Positions 53,300 through 62,899 are shown, counted from the first letter of the stretch. The stretch is DNA of 64,000 bases from Pseudomaricurvus sp050633365 (GCA_050633365.1 JBOEGJ010000029.1:62001-126000); one strand, 5' to 3'. Numbers and translations: made by a program. The notes: generated by a model from the letters alone, not told the origin.

Positions 53300-54544
53300 A
53301 TGTCACCCATGCACAAAATACTCTCTCTGGCACTTCTTCTCCTTCTTGCCAGCAGCAATCTACGAGCCAATGAACACTGGTCACGCTTGGGCCTATCATC
53401 CTATGAGCAGTTGAGTCGCACGCTATTTTACGCTGGCTTAACCTCTAAACGGGGTATTAACGCAGACGAGCTGCTACAAGGTGACGTGGCCTTCCAGCTC
53501 GACGTTGTGATTTCATCAAAGAGTTTGTCGGCGCGTCGTTGGCGCAATTTGCTGATGGAAGGCGTGATGATCAATCACCCAGCTGATCAGTTATCAAGTT
53601 ATGCCGATGACCTTAATCAAATGATGAGCCAGTTCACCTTTAGGCTCAGACAGGGCGATCGTTTTGCGGTCCAATATCATCCTGTAAATGGTTCAAAAAT
53701 CAGGTTAAACGGACTCGATCTTGGCCGATTTGAGCAACCTCAATTCTCACTGCTGTTGCTTAGAGGTTGGGTGGGTGATGTGCCTTTGTCGACTGATTTC
53801 AAAGTCTCTTTGTTTAGCGATCAATCCTCCGATATTCAAACCCAGATGGACAGCTTGACGGTGACCGCTGAGCGTCGAGCAGAAACTTCTCGCGCGTTAA
53901 CGGGCAATACCGGAGCGATAAAAGCTGCCAAAAATCAACCCGCCGAAATTAAGGTAGCACCGAAAAAGCCATCGGTAAGCGCGCTCCCAGTTAACACATC
54001 GATTGCGGTGACTGTGGTTAAGCCGGAGCCTCTAGCTGCCTCCGTTGAAGCAGAAAAAAACTCGCAGGCTGTAAATAGCGAGCCGAACGGTTCTTCCGCG
54101 CCGCTAGCGCAGCCTTTGCCCGAGGCGGAGGCTGCAGTGGCGGCTTCGTCCAATGAGAGATCAGCGCAAAGTCGAGAGCGAGTTTCTGATACGGATATTG
54201 ACGAGCCTGCAAACGAAGATATTGTCGAGGTGATGAGCGAGGAGCTTTTGCGTTTGCGTCAAAACTATTATCGCCAGTTGGTGGCGGCGGTAAATGCAAA
54301 AAAAGCCATACCTTTTAAAGCATTTCAACGGGGCTGGAAAGGCGATGTAAGAATTGAGGTGAGTATCAATCGTTTAGGAGAGGTTCTGGAGGTAACTATT
54401 CTGGAGCCTTCTCGCTATCCCCTGTTCAACGAGCAGGCTATTACCGCGGCGAAGACTGCAGAGCCTCTACCGGAAATTCCCGGGGAAATTCGCGATGAAA
54501 ATTTTACCTTCTCTGTACCTTTGTCTTACACCTTTATTCGTTGA
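53300..54544 (+). CDS. Secreted protein: chalcone isomerase-like domain fused to a TonB C-terminal domain
   Basis: 414 residues. Signal peptide (HKILSLALLLLLASSNLRA). Residues about 25-175 look like the bacterial chalcone-isomerase-like fold (LGLSSYEQLSRTLFYAGLTS, VMINHPADQL, FRLRQGDRFAVQYHP, RLNGLDLGRFEQPQF, LLLRGWVGDVPLS). An Ala/Pro/Glu-rich linker follows (180-315), then a TonB C-terminal-type domain (WKGDVRIEVSINRLGEVLEV, NEQAITAAKTAEPLPEIPGEI). There is no inner-membrane anchor as in real TonB; periplasmic role unknown. ATG 53309 is an alternative start. Confidence 0.7.
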   Translation: MSPMHKILSLALLLLLASSNLRANEHWSRLGLSSYEQLSRTLFYAGLTSKRGINADELLQGDVAFQLDVVISSKSLSARRWRNLLMEGVMINHPADQLSSYADDLNQMMSQFTFRLRQGDRFAVQYHPVNGSKIRLNGLDLGRFEQPQFSLLLLRGWVGDVPLSTDFKVSLFSDQSSDIQTQMDSLTVTAERRAETSRALTGNTGAIKAAKNQPAEIKVAPKKPSVSALPVNTSIAVTVVKPEPLAASVEAEKNSQAVNSEPNGSSAPLAQPLPEAEAAVAASSNERSAQSRERVSDTDIDEPANEDIVEVMSEELLRLRQNYYRQLVAAVNAKKAIPFKAFQRGWKGDVRIEVSINRLGEVLEVTILEPSRYPLFNEQAITAAKTAEPLPEIPGEIRDENFTFSVPLSYTFIR

Positions 54545-54567
54545 CTCTTGACAAGAGTACAATTGAC

Positions 54568-55854
54568 TCAGTGCTGAAAAGCGACAACTCGGTTACGGCC
54601 GGATTGTTTGGCTTGGTAGAGGGCTTGATCCGCCAGCTTTATCCCTTCTTCAATATCTTCACTGTCTGTGGGCATTATGGCTAAACCAAAACTGGCCGTA
54701 AAACAAACCTCGTGTCCGTCGATTCGAAGCTTAATCTGTTCGGTCTTTTGTCGAATTCGTTCCGCTAAGGCTGCAGCCTGTTCAAGATCGGTACTGGATA
54801 ATACGATTACAAACTCCTCTCCCCCCCAGCGAGCTACCAAATCTTCGTTTCGCGTACAGGCTGAAATCGTATTGGCAAAAGCGATAATCGCAGCATCTCC
54901 TATATCGTGTCCGTAGCTGTCGTTGATGTTCTTAAATTTGTCGATATCACAGATAAGAGTACTGAGCGATTGAGATTGACGTTTGTTCATCGACAGCAAC
55001 GGCTTTGATGCATCGATCAAATGCCGACGATTGTGAAGACCAGTCATGGAATCGGTAGTGGCCATGAGCTTTAGATTCTCATTGAGTGTTTGGATGTGTT
55101 TGAGTTTACTGACATCATCACTGCGATCAAATCCCACCATCATAATGATGTTCTCTGGTTCACATTCAATAATCCTAGCCCAAATAGAAACCGGAATAAT
55201 ATCGCCGTTGCGGGTGTAAACTGAACAGTTGAAATCTTCCAGTGCTTTTCCTGCACTTAGGCAGTCTACTAAGTGTTGTCTTTCCTCCTCATAAGGCCAT
55301 ATTTTCAGGTCGTGAGAAGAGCGGCCAATAATCGATTTTTTGCTGTACCCCATAGCGGTTTCAAACATATCACTGACATGAAGATAGATTCCATCTTCAA
55401 TTGTCGTTAGGGTAATCACCGCGGGAATGGAGCCTAGCATTTGTGAGAACAGACTCTGAAAGTGAGTGTTGGAATTGGAGCGATTAATTAATTGATTAGA
55501 ATCTTGTAGACACACCATAGCGACGTGCTTACCACTCCAATCAATAGAGCAAACCTTTAAATCTATCCAGCGGTAGTGACCTTCCTTATTCTTTAGGCGT
55601 GCACTGTAATATTTGATGCTTCGATCAGTGCCATCCATACGTTGATTGTGAGAGCTGCGTACGCGATCGTAGTCATCGCTGTGCAGTTGACCAAACACAC
55701 CTCCAACCTCAATAGAAGTTTCGTATTCCTCGGCGCTATCAAAACCTAAAAGCGACAAGTAAGGTTGGTTATAAAAGAGCGGTATTCCTTCATCATGTAC
55801 CAATACGGCATCGTCGATATTCTCGAGCATACTTCTGTAGTTGTGATTGTCCAT
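54568..55854 (-). CDS. Diguanylate cyclase with two PAS domains
   Basis: Makes c-di-GMP. 428 residues, no transmembrane segment: PAS domain 1 (about 5-125, with PYLSLLGFDSAEEYE), PAS domain 2 (137-255, FETAMGYSKKSIIGRSSHD), GGDEF domain (268-428) with the active-site GGEEF near residue 344 and the inhibitory I-site RNED five residues before it. It should be active and feedback-inhibited. Convergent with the preceding gene. Confidence 0.93.
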   Translation of the reverse strand: MDNHNYRSMLENIDDAVLVHDEGIPLFYNQPYLSLLGFDSAEEYETSIEVGGVFGQLHSDDYDRVRSSHNQRMDGTDRSIKYYSARLKNKEGHYRWIDLKVCSIDWSGKHVAMVCLQDSNQLINRSNSNTHFQSLFSQMLGSIPAVITLTTIEDGIYLHVSDMFETAMGYSKKSIIGRSSHDLKIWPYEEERQHLVDCLSAGKALEDFNCSVYTRNGDIIPVSIWARIIECEPENIIMMVGFDRSDDVSKLKHIQTLNENLKLMATTDSMTGLHNRRHLIDASKPLLSMNKRQSQSLSTLICDIDKFKNINDSYGHDIGDAAIIAFANTISACTRNEDLVARWGGEEFVIVLSSTDLEQAAALAERIRQKTEQIKLRIDGHEVCFTASFGLAIMPTDSEDIEEGIKLADQALYQAKQSGRNRVVAFQH

Positions 55855-56209
55855 TTTGGAGCGCTCTCTCGATACCTTTTGGTTAGTATAGGTGCTGTTT
55901 GGTATCTGTGTTCAATGGAGTGATGTGGGCGCTCAAAACCTGCTTCAAAACCAGTTGGGTTGAAGCGGTCTTCTACTGTGCTTTTCAATGATCTTAGGTT
56001 TAAGACTTAGGGTTGAGCTTGGCGAAGTCTTGTGGAAGGAATCGAGGGAGGTACTCCGATGTCAGCGCTTAGAGAGGCTCTAAGTAGAGTTCAGGCACGA
56101 TTGTTAACAGTCTTTGATGTTAGCGAAGCAGAGCAATGAGATTCTGCTAAACGACTGCGAATTGCCTGTGGCAAGAGTACCGCTCAGTTTGTATGTGAGC
56201 TCAGTAAAA
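55855..56209. other. Gap without a recognisable gene
   Basis: Between the diguanylate cyclase start and the ridA terminator. No credible ORF, tRNA or repeat seen; it probably contains the cyclase promoter near its left end. Confidence 0.5.
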
Positions 56210-56240
56210 CAAAGGTGGCGCAGAATCAACTGCGCCACAG
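56210..56240 (-). terminator. Terminator of the spoT-ridA unit
   Basis: Stem GTGGCGCAG/CTGCGCCAC with loop AATCAA; on the minus strand followed by CTTTGTTTT. It starts 14 bases beyond the ridA stop. Confidence 0.8.
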
Positions 56241-56251
56241 AGGGGCTGCTA

Positions 56252-56638
56252 CTAAATAACCATAATGCCGTCGGCCTCTACCATGGCACCTTTGGGAAGC
56301 TGTTTAACACCGACAGCGGCACGGGCTGGGTAAGGTTCGTCAAAATATTCGGACATCACCTGGTTGACCGTGGGGAAGTTAGTTAAGTCTTCCATGAAAA
56401 TCCCGAGTTTAACGATATCGTTCAGACTACCACCGGCTTCTTCGCAAACCGCTCTCAGATTCTTAAACATCTGGTGGGCTTGAGTGGCAAAATCTCCCTC
56501 AACCAGCTCCATAGTTTGAGGATCTAATGGAATCTGGCCCGACAAATAAACCGTGTTATTGACTTTAACGGCTTGAGAATAAGTGCCAATAGCGGCCGGT
56601 GCTTTGGTGGTGGAGATGATTGCTCGGTTGGTGCTCAT
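56252..56638 (-). CDS. ridA: RidA family reactive enamine/imine deaminase
   Basis: Hydrolyses reactive 2-aminoacrylate-type enamines, protecting PLP enzymes. 128 residues from ATG 56638 (AAGGAATT upstream; ATG 56653 rejected). Motifs TKAPAAIGTYSQAVKV, YLSGQIPLDPQTMELV, the catalytic Arg in PYPARAAVGVKQLP and the final VEADGIMVI. Follows spoT by 83 bases, as in E. coli and pseudomonads. Confidence 0.95.
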   Translation of the reverse strand: MSTNRAIISTTKAPAAIGTYSQAVKVNNTVYLSGQIPLDPQTMELVEGDFATQAHQMFKNLRAVCEEAGGSLNDIVKLGIFMEDLTNFPTVNQVMSEYFDEPYPARAAVGVKQLPKGAMVEADGIMVI

Positions 56639-56721
56639 GGTGAATTCCTTCATCGTAAAATTGAAAACGCCTGACGAATGATAAAATCGCTGAGGCGCTA
56701 TCGTGATAGAGTTATTTGAAT

Positions 56722-58839
56722 TTAGTTTTTACTGCGACCAATTTTGATAACGGCATTTAAGAGCTTGAGTCGACGCATAATCGTTGCTAGGTGAACCCGG
56801 TTGTGCACTCCTAGGCAAAACTTGATGACGGAGTTGTGCGCGTCTCGCTCGTCGACGTTAACCTGTTCGATGTTACCGCCAAGTTCGGCAATACGCGTGG
56901 CCAATGATGCGATGATGCCACGCTCGGATTGTACTTCGACACGAACGTCAGCAAGAAACTCCCCAGTTACCGTCGGTGCCCAGTTTACCGCACTGATCTT
57001 CTCGGGATTATCGCGCAGGTCAACAATGTTTCGACAAGTGTCTCGATGTACGACTAAACCTTTCCCAGCACTGATGTGACCAATGATAGGATCGCCGGGA
57101 ATGGGGCGACAACAGCGAGCAAAGCTGATCATCAAGCCATCGGTGGAATCGATCATCAATGGCGAATAGATATTGGCGCTGCTATTTTCGGTACTGTCTT
57201 CGGTGGCGAGAATCTTTGCCACCGCGTGGGCAATTCGATTGCCCAGACCAATATCTTCAAGCAGAGCATCAATGGTGGCACAGTTGGTCGAACCCAAGAG
57301 CATTTCGGTTTGCTCTTCGGAAAGATGTTCCAGATCTACCCTCTCATCTTGCAGAGCTCGGCTGAGCATGCGTCGACCTAACTCGATGGATTCGTGGTGA
57401 CGTTGGTTTTTCAAGAAGTGACGAATGCCTGAGCGAGCTCTGCCCGAGGTGACAAAGTTCAGCCAGTTGGGGTTGGGTTGTGCACCTGGTGAGGTAATAA
57501 TAGAAATTTTCTGACCGCTCAATAAAGGTTGAGACAAGGGCGCCAAACGATCGTTAATGCGGCAGGCAACGCAGCGATGGCCGACGTCGGTGTGCACCGC
57601 GTAAGCAAAGTCGATGGGGGTTGCGCCCGAGGGCAGTTCGACAATTTTTCCCTTAGGCGTAAAGACGTAAACCTCGTCGGGGAATAAATCGATTTTTACG
57701 TTTTCGATAAATTCTAGCGAGTCGCCAGCGCGTTGTTGCATCTCTAGCAAACCTTGAATCCACTGGCGTGCACGAGCATGGGTGCCGCTGGGCACATCAT
57801 CACTGCCGTCGGATTTGTACAGCCAATGGGCGGCGATGCCAGAGTTGGCCATCTCGTCCATTTCTTTGGTGCGGATCTGAACTTCAATGGGTACACCGTG
57901 CATACCCACCAACACCGTATGCAAGGATTGATAACCGTTGGCTTTGGGGATGGCGATGTAATCTTTGAATTCGGTAATGACGGGTTTGTATAGATTGTGC
58001 ACCGCGCCCAATACTCGGTAACAAGTATCGACACTGTCGACGATGATTCGAAACGCGTAGACGTCCATAATTTCATTGAACGACTTTTTCTTATTGCGCA
58101 TCTTTTGATAGATGCTGAACAAGTGTTTTTCACGCCCAATCACCAGCGAGTTAATATTCTCGCGCTCCAAGCGCAACTCAATGGCATTCTGAATTTTTTC
58201 GACCAGTTCTTTGCGGTTTCCCCGCGCCGTTTTCAGTGCCGTTTGTAGACGTTCACTGCGCAGTGGATACATGGCGGCAAAGCCGCGATTCTCTAGCTCA
58301 AGTCGAATATTGTTCATACCCAATCGCTGGGCGATGGGGGCGTAAATCTCGAGGGTTTCTTTGGCGATGCGACGCTTCTTTTCCGGCTTGAGTGCACCCA
58401 AGGTGCGCATGTTATGCAGGCGATCGGCCAGTTTCACCAAAATCACGCGAATGTCTTTGGCCATGGCCAGAGCCATCTTCTGGAAATTCTCTGCTTGCTT
58501 CTGCGCCTGAGTCTCAAATTCGAATTGTGTGAGCTTACTAACGCCGTCGACCAACTCGGCCACGGGTTCACCAAATTGTTCGGTGAGGGCAGCTTTAGAA
58601 ATGGTGGTGTCTTCAATCACATCGTGCAACATGGCGGCCATCAAGCTTTGATGATCCATGTGCATGCCGGCAAGGATATTGGCAACTTCTAAGGGATGGG
58701 TGACGTAAGGTTCGCCGCTGCGTCGTTTTTGCCCTTCGTGGGCTTGCTCGGCGTAAAAGTAAGCGCGCTTAACGCGACTAATTTGCTGGGGTTCTAAATA
58801 GGAGCTGAGCCGGTGGCCCAAGGACTCAAGTGTCTGCAT
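56722..58839 (-). CDS. spoT: Bifunctional (p)ppGpp synthetase/hydrolase SpoT
   Basis: Stringent-response enzyme. 705 residues. HD hydrolase domain with LHDVIEDT (about 68-75) and LADRLHNMRTLG; synthetase domain with DYIAIPKANGYQSLHT and EVQIRTKEMDEMANSGIAAHW; TGS domain (VFTPKGKIVELPSGATPIDFAY) and C-terminal ACT domain. Both activities look intact. A strong hairpin lies between rpoZ and spoT. Confidence 0.97.
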   Translation of the reverse strand: MQTLESLGHRLSSYLEPQQISRVKRAYFYAEQAHEGQKRRSGEPYVTHPLEVANILAGMHMDHQSLMAAMLHDVIEDTTISKAALTEQFGEPVAELVDGVSKLTQFEFETQAQKQAENFQKMALAMAKDIRVILVKLADRLHNMRTLGALKPEKKRRIAKETLEIYAPIAQRLGMNNIRLELENRGFAAMYPLRSERLQTALKTARGNRKELVEKIQNAIELRLERENINSLVIGREKHLFSIYQKMRNKKKSFNEIMDVYAFRIIVDSVDTCYRVLGAVHNLYKPVITEFKDYIAIPKANGYQSLHTVLVGMHGVPIEVQIRTKEMDEMANSGIAAHWLYKSDGSDDVPSGTHARARQWIQGLLEMQQRAGDSLEFIENVKIDLFPDEVYVFTPKGKIVELPSGATPIDFAYAVHTDVGHRCVACRINDRLAPLSQPLLSGQKISIITSPGAQPNPNWLNFVTSGRARSGIRHFLKNQRHHESIELGRRMLSRALQDERVDLEHLSEEQTEMLLGSTNCATIDALLEDIGLGNRIAHAVAKILATEDSTENSSANIYSPLMIDSTDGLMISFARCCRPIPGDPIIGHISAGKGLVVHRDTCRNIVDLRDNPEKISAVNWAPTVTGEFLADVRVEVQSERGIIASLATRIAELGGNIEQVNVDERDAHNSVIKFCLGVHNRVHLATIMRRLKLLNAVIKIGRSKN

Positions 58840-58857
58840 CGGGGTCCTGCTTGAGTA

Positions 58858-58898
58858 AAAAAATCGGGGCCTGATTTTGCAATCTAGGCCCCGATTTT
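58858..58898 (-). terminator. Terminator or attenuator between rpoZ and spoT
   Basis: Thirteen-base perfect arms AAAATCGGGGCCT (58860-58872) and AGGCCCCGATTTT (58886-58898), with an inner GATT/AATC pair. Read on the minus strand it ends in seven T. It lies 9 bases after the rpoZ stop and directly before spoT, so spoT needs read-through or its own promoter. Confidence 0.85.
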
Positions 58899-58907
58899 AG
58901 GGAGTCA

Positions 58908-59165
58908 TTACAGCTGCGGCGCAGAAGTATCGATGACCAACTCTTCGAAGTCGTCCTGCTCTTCTTTTTGAGTCAGGATGCTGGCATCAATATAGCCTTC
59001 TTCAATTTCACGCAAAGCCAATACGGTAGGCTTGTCGTTCTCTTCTGGAACCATTGGCTCTTTACCGCCAGTGGCAATCTGACGAGCGCGCTTGCTGCTG
59101 ACCAAAACCAGTTCAAAACGGTTGTCTACGTGATCGAGACAATCTTCTACAGTAATACGAGCCAT
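58908..59165 (-). CDS. rpoZ: RNA polymerase omega subunit
   Basis: Helps assemble RNA polymerase and forms part of the ppGpp site 1 with beta-prime. 85 residues; starts ARITVEDCLDHVDNRFELVLVSSKRARQI, with acidic C-terminal tail. Between gmk and spoT, as in enterobacteria and pseudomonads. Confidence 0.97.
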   Translation of the reverse strand: MARITVEDCLDHVDNRFELVLVSSKRARQIATGGKEPMVPEENDKPTVLALREIEEGYIDASILTQKEEQDDFEELVIDTSAPQL

Positions 59166-59315
59166 GTGTGCCTTTACCTTTTGCTATGCCCTAAGGGCGG
59201 GTTGTCACTTGTGTTTCCCTTTATATAGGGCATTTAGACGCGGTTGTCAGGTGAATGCCCTAATCCTCGACGCACGAGGCCGGAAAAAGTCGGCCAGTGT
59301 ACGCAAAACGACCAA

Positions 59316-59933
59316 TCAGGACAATAGCGAAGACAGTAATTGCTCGTGTCTTTGTTGCTGATTGTCGAGAGTGAGACGCTGACTGACCAATATCGAGCGA
59401 AATTCGCTCAATGCCACGTCAAAATCGTCATTGATAATAACATACTGGCCTTCCACATAGTGGCTCATCTCATTGATGGCCTCTTGCATGCGCGCATCAA
59501 TAATACTGTTGTCGTCTTGGCCACGACCGGTGAGGCGGCGGGTAAGCTCTTCCCGCGATGGCGGCAAAATGAAGATACCGACGGTCTCTGGGATCAACTT
59601 CCTGACCTGCTGAGCCCCCTGCCAATCGATTTCGAGAATTACATCGGTGCCACCGGCCAAGGTGTCTTTCACCCATTGGGTGGAGGTGCCGTAGAGATTG
59701 CCAAACACCTCGGCGTGCTCCAAGAAGGCATTGTTGTTAATCATCTCGACAAATGTGTCGCGTTGGCTGAAGTGATAGTTCACTCCATCTTCCTCACCGG
59801 GGCGCATGGCGCGCGTGGTGTGCGAGACAGACACGCGAACATTATCGGTGCTATCGATCAAAGCTTGAACTAAGCTGGTCTTGCCCGCGCCAGATGGGGC
59901 AGAAACCGTGTATAAAGTACCGCGTGAACTCAT
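59316..59933 (-). CDS. gmk: Guanylate kinase
   Basis: Phosphorylates GMP to GDP. 205 residues. P-loop SAPSGAGKTSLV, GMP-binding SHTTRAMRPGEEDGVNYHF, the DVILEIDWQGAQQV strand and the lid region FILPPSREELTRRLTGRGQD. First gene of gmk-rpoZ, with 150 bases between them. Confidence 0.97.
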   Translation of the reverse strand: MSSRGTLYTVSAPSGAGKTSLVQALIDSTDNVRVSVSHTTRAMRPGEEDGVNYHFSQRDTFVEMINNNAFLEHAEVFGNLYGTSTQWVKDTLAGGTDVILEIDWQGAQQVRKLIPETVGIFILPPSREELTRRLTGRGQDDNSIIDARMQEAINEMSHYVEGQYVIINDDFDVALSEFRSILVSQRLTLDNQQQRHEQLLSSLLS

Positions 59934-60026
59934 GGAATCAGGGCCTCTTAGATTGAGAGATGATCTTCGTCATCTGCTCGTCATTATTGTGCATTGGTGG
60001 CGATAAGCAATAGCGTTTGTAGGCGG

Positions 60027-60896
60027 TTACTCCATATTTTGGATCTGCTCACGCATCTGCTCGATTAATACCTTCAATTCAATCGCCGCTTGGGTGGTAT
60101 CGCTAACAATAGACTTTGACGATAGCGTATTGGCCTCGCGATTGAGTTCTTGCATGAGAAAATCCAGTCGGCGCCCAACACTGCCTTTTTGCTTGAGGGT
60201 ACGACGCACTTCTGTGACGTGAGTATCGAGACGATCTAGCTCTTCATCCACATCGGTCTTCTGCGCCAGATAGACCATCTCTTGTTCCAGTCGATCTTGA
60301 TCCGGCTCGGCCTTAAGGGCTTCGAGTTTTTCCAGTAAACGCTCGCGCTGGCCTTGTAAGATGGACGGCAAAATATCTCGGACCAGGTTTACCTGCTCGG
60401 TGATACCATCGAGTCGCTGTTCGATAAGGGATTTGAGCTCATCGCCTTCACGGGCTCGATGCTCTACTAGGGATTTTAACGCTTGTTTGAACAAGTCTAG
60501 CGCCGCTTCGAGAATAGTCTCTCGCTCGATGTCGTGATCGGCGATCATACCGGGCCAGCGCAGCAGTTCCAGCGGATTAAGGGGAGCGGTGTTATCCACA
60601 GCGTCGTTGACCTGGCCGACAGCGTCGGTGATTTGCGCTAACAATGCCGTATTTAGGCTGAGCGCTTGACTGCCGTCGCTGTTGCCCAGTTGATAGGTAA
60701 AGGAGGCTTCAACCTTGCCGCGAGACAGTGATTTTCGCATTTGCTCGCGCAGCGAGGGCTCCAGTTCGCGGATGAATTCCGGCAGGCGAAAATGCGGTTC
60801 TAAATAGCGATGATTAACGCTGCGAACTTCCCAAATCAGGGTTCCCCAAGGGTGTTTGGCTTCTTGGCGGGCAAAGCCAGTCATACTGCAAGGCAT
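60027..60896 (-). CDS. yicC: YicC/YloC family endoribonuclease
   Basis: 289 residues. N-terminal SMTGFARQEAKHPWGTLIWEVRSVNHRYLEPHFRLPE and C-terminal RRLDFLMQELNREANTLSSKS are the two conserved ends of the family; the middle is a long charged helical region. Recent work describes YicC as an RNase acting on regulatory RNAs. Divergent from rph, as in E. coli. Contains a perfect DnaA box (60592-60600). Confidence 0.93.
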   Translation of the reverse strand: MPCSMTGFARQEAKHPWGTLIWEVRSVNHRYLEPHFRLPEFIRELEPSLREQMRKSLSRGKVEASFTYQLGNSDGSQALSLNTALLAQITDAVGQVNDAVDNTAPLNPLELLRWPGMIADHDIERETILEAALDLFKQALKSLVEHRAREGDELKSLIEQRLDGITEQVNLVRDILPSILQGQRERLLEKLEALKAEPDQDRLEQEMVYLAQKTDVDEELDRLDTHVTEVRRTLKQKGSVGRRLDFLMQELNREANTLSSKSIVSDTTQAAIELKVLIEQMREQIQNME

Positions 60897-61096
60897 AGCG
60901 ATTCCTTAGTTTAAGACCGCGTCAGTGGCGGTGTTGGAGCGGTTGTGAAGCGAGACTCAGTCTCTCTTCAGCTCAATCGTCGAAATAGTACCACAGCCAT
61001 TGGCGTGATTCGGACGAATGCATGCGCTTTCGCTATAATAATGCCCCTTCGAAGATCGGCGATTTCCGATCCCCATTTAAGCTTGAGGTTTCTCCT

Positions 61097-61819
61097 ATGC
61101 AACGACCTAGCGGCCGCACTCCTGACAGCCTGCGTGACATCCGTATCACCCGTAACTTTACTTGCCACGCTGAAGGTTCAGTACTGATCGAATTTGGCAA
61201 TACTAAGGTGATTTGTACCGCCACGGTTGAAGAAGGCGTACCGGGCTTTATGCGCGGCGAAGGGCGCGGCTGGGTGACGGCTGAATACGGCATGTTGCCT
61301 CGCTCGACTAACTCTCGTATGCGCCGCGAGGCCTCGGCCGGTAAGCAAAGTGGTCGTACCGTTGAAATTCAACGCCTGATCGGCCGTTCGCTGCGCGCGG
61401 CCATGGATATGGAAGCGCTGGGTGAAAACACCATTAAGATCGATTGTGATGTTATCCAAGCCGATGGTGGCACTCGCACTGCCTCCATCACCGGTGCCTG
61501 TGTGGCACTGGCCGACGCCGTCCAATACTTGAAAGATAACGGCAAAGTTAAAGGCGAGCCTTTGAAGCGTATGATTGCCTCTATCTCTGTGGGTATTTAC
61601 CAAGGCGAAGCCGTGCTGGATTTGGATTACCCAGAAGACTCAAACGCCGAAACTGACATGAACATCGTTATGGCCGACGATGGCGGTATCATCGAAATTC
61701 AAGGCACTGCCGAGGGTGAACCTTTCAGCGAAGCAGAATTTGCCAACATGATGAGCTTGGCGAAAAAAGGCATTCAAGAGTTGAACGGTCTGCAGCAAGC
61801 GGCACTGAGTCAAGACTGA
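61097..61819 (+). CDS. rph: Ribonuclease PH
   Basis: Phosphorolytic 3'-exoribonuclease trimming tRNA precursors. 240 residues from ATG 61097, giving the usual start QRPSGRTPDSLRDIRITRNF; the open frame upstream (to 61022) is in the promoter region. Motifs GEGRGWVTAEYGMLPRST, SGRTVEIQRLIGRSLRA and CDVIQADGGTRTASITGA. Unlike E. coli K-12, the frame is intact to LNGLQQAAL. A TATAAT at 61034-61039 is a good -10. Confidence 0.97.
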   Translation: MQRPSGRTPDSLRDIRITRNFTCHAEGSVLIEFGNTKVICTATVEEGVPGFMRGEGRGWVTAEYGMLPRSTNSRMRREASAGKQSGRTVEIQRLIGRSLRAAMDMEALGENTIKIDCDVIQADGGTRTASITGACVALADAVQYLKDNGKVKGEPLKRMIASISVGIYQGEAVLDLDYPEDSNAETDMNIVMADDGGIIEIQGTAEGEPFSEAEFANMMSLAKKGIQELNGLQQAALSQD

Positions 61820-62035
61820 AGTCTCTGGCAATAATTGCCCTTGTCTGACTTTGCCACTGTCACGGGTTACCGCGGCAGTGGTCGCTCACGTCATCACAAG
61901 GACACGCTAGACTCTAAATGTTTCTACACCGATTAAGTGACACTCGCATTTATCGCCTTCTGTATTGGTTATACAGCGCTGTAGATGATCGTTGACAATC
62001 ACCTCAGTGTTGCGGAAATCGAGTTGTTGATGACC

Positions 62036-62677
62036 CTACTTTTGCGTCACTATCAGCGACGAAAAGTAAATCATCACAGAGCCTGACAGCCGCTGAACCC
62101 AAACCCCTACTCGTGATTGGCTAGATCTAGCTTTCATTTTATCGATGGCAAAAGTCATGGCAACAAACCACAGCGCGATGATCACGGCATGTATTGAAAC
62201 CAATAGCAGCGATCCCGCAGGGCTAAAACTATCGGGCGTTGTAAATTGCGGGAAGGCGGCTAGATAAAACAGTGAGACTTTAGGGTTTAACAATTGAGTG
62301 ATAAACCCCTCAAAGAAAAACGCTCTTAAGGTAGTGGTTTTCGTTTCCTTGAGTGAATCTGTTCGATTAAAACTATCGCGTCTTGTTTCGGGCTTTTTGA
62401 AGGATTCTATCAGTGCCTTGACGCCAATATAAAAAAGATAAGCGGCACCGATCATTTTGATAATAAAAAACATCTCCGCCGATTGTAGCAACAGTGCAGA
62501 AATGCCAAAGATTGAAAAAAAACCGTGAAAGAAGGTGGCACTGGTTAATCCCAATATGTTGATCAGCGCAGGATACTTGCCATGGGATGAAGCTGTTTTA
62601 ATGATTAGTACGCTGTTTGGTCCCGGTGAGATGACCAATAGCGCCGCTATTAGGGTAAAGGTGATCAGTTCGCTCAT
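62036..62677 (-). CDS. LysE family amino-acid exporter
   Basis: 213 residues, six predicted transmembrane segments. The N-terminal LLVISPGPNSVLIIKTASSHG, with the SPGPN motif, then YLFYIGVKALIESF and FITQLLNPKVSLFYLAAFPQF are LysE/RhtB signatures. Substrate (lysine, homoserine, threonine or other) cannot be told. Stands alone; AT-rich flanks on both sides. Confidence 0.9.
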   Translation of the reverse strand: MSELITFTLIAALLVISPGPNSVLIIKTASSHGKYPALINILGLTSATFFHGFFSIFGISALLLQSAEMFFIIKMIGAAYLFYIGVKALIESFKKPETRRDSFNRTDSLKETKTTTLRAFFFEGFITQLLNPKVSLFYLAAFPQFTTPDSFSPAGSLLLVSIHAVIIALWFVAMTFAIDKMKARSSQSRVGVWVQRLSGSVMIYFSSLIVTQK

Positions 62678-62899
62678 GAGTTACTCCCGGAATCGATAGA
62701 ATTCTGTCTTTGCAAATTTAAGCGTGTTACTCGTGATTCGCAAGCATAGAGCTTATCGGGTGGATGGCCGCGAGCATTAGTATAGCTTTAATTATAATAT
62801 GGCGTTCTATTCACCATTTATCGTCGGTATATTTTCCTCTTCGCACAATTTCCCATTAATCAGCTTTGCAATTATGTGATTTTCGAATCCAATCGATGC

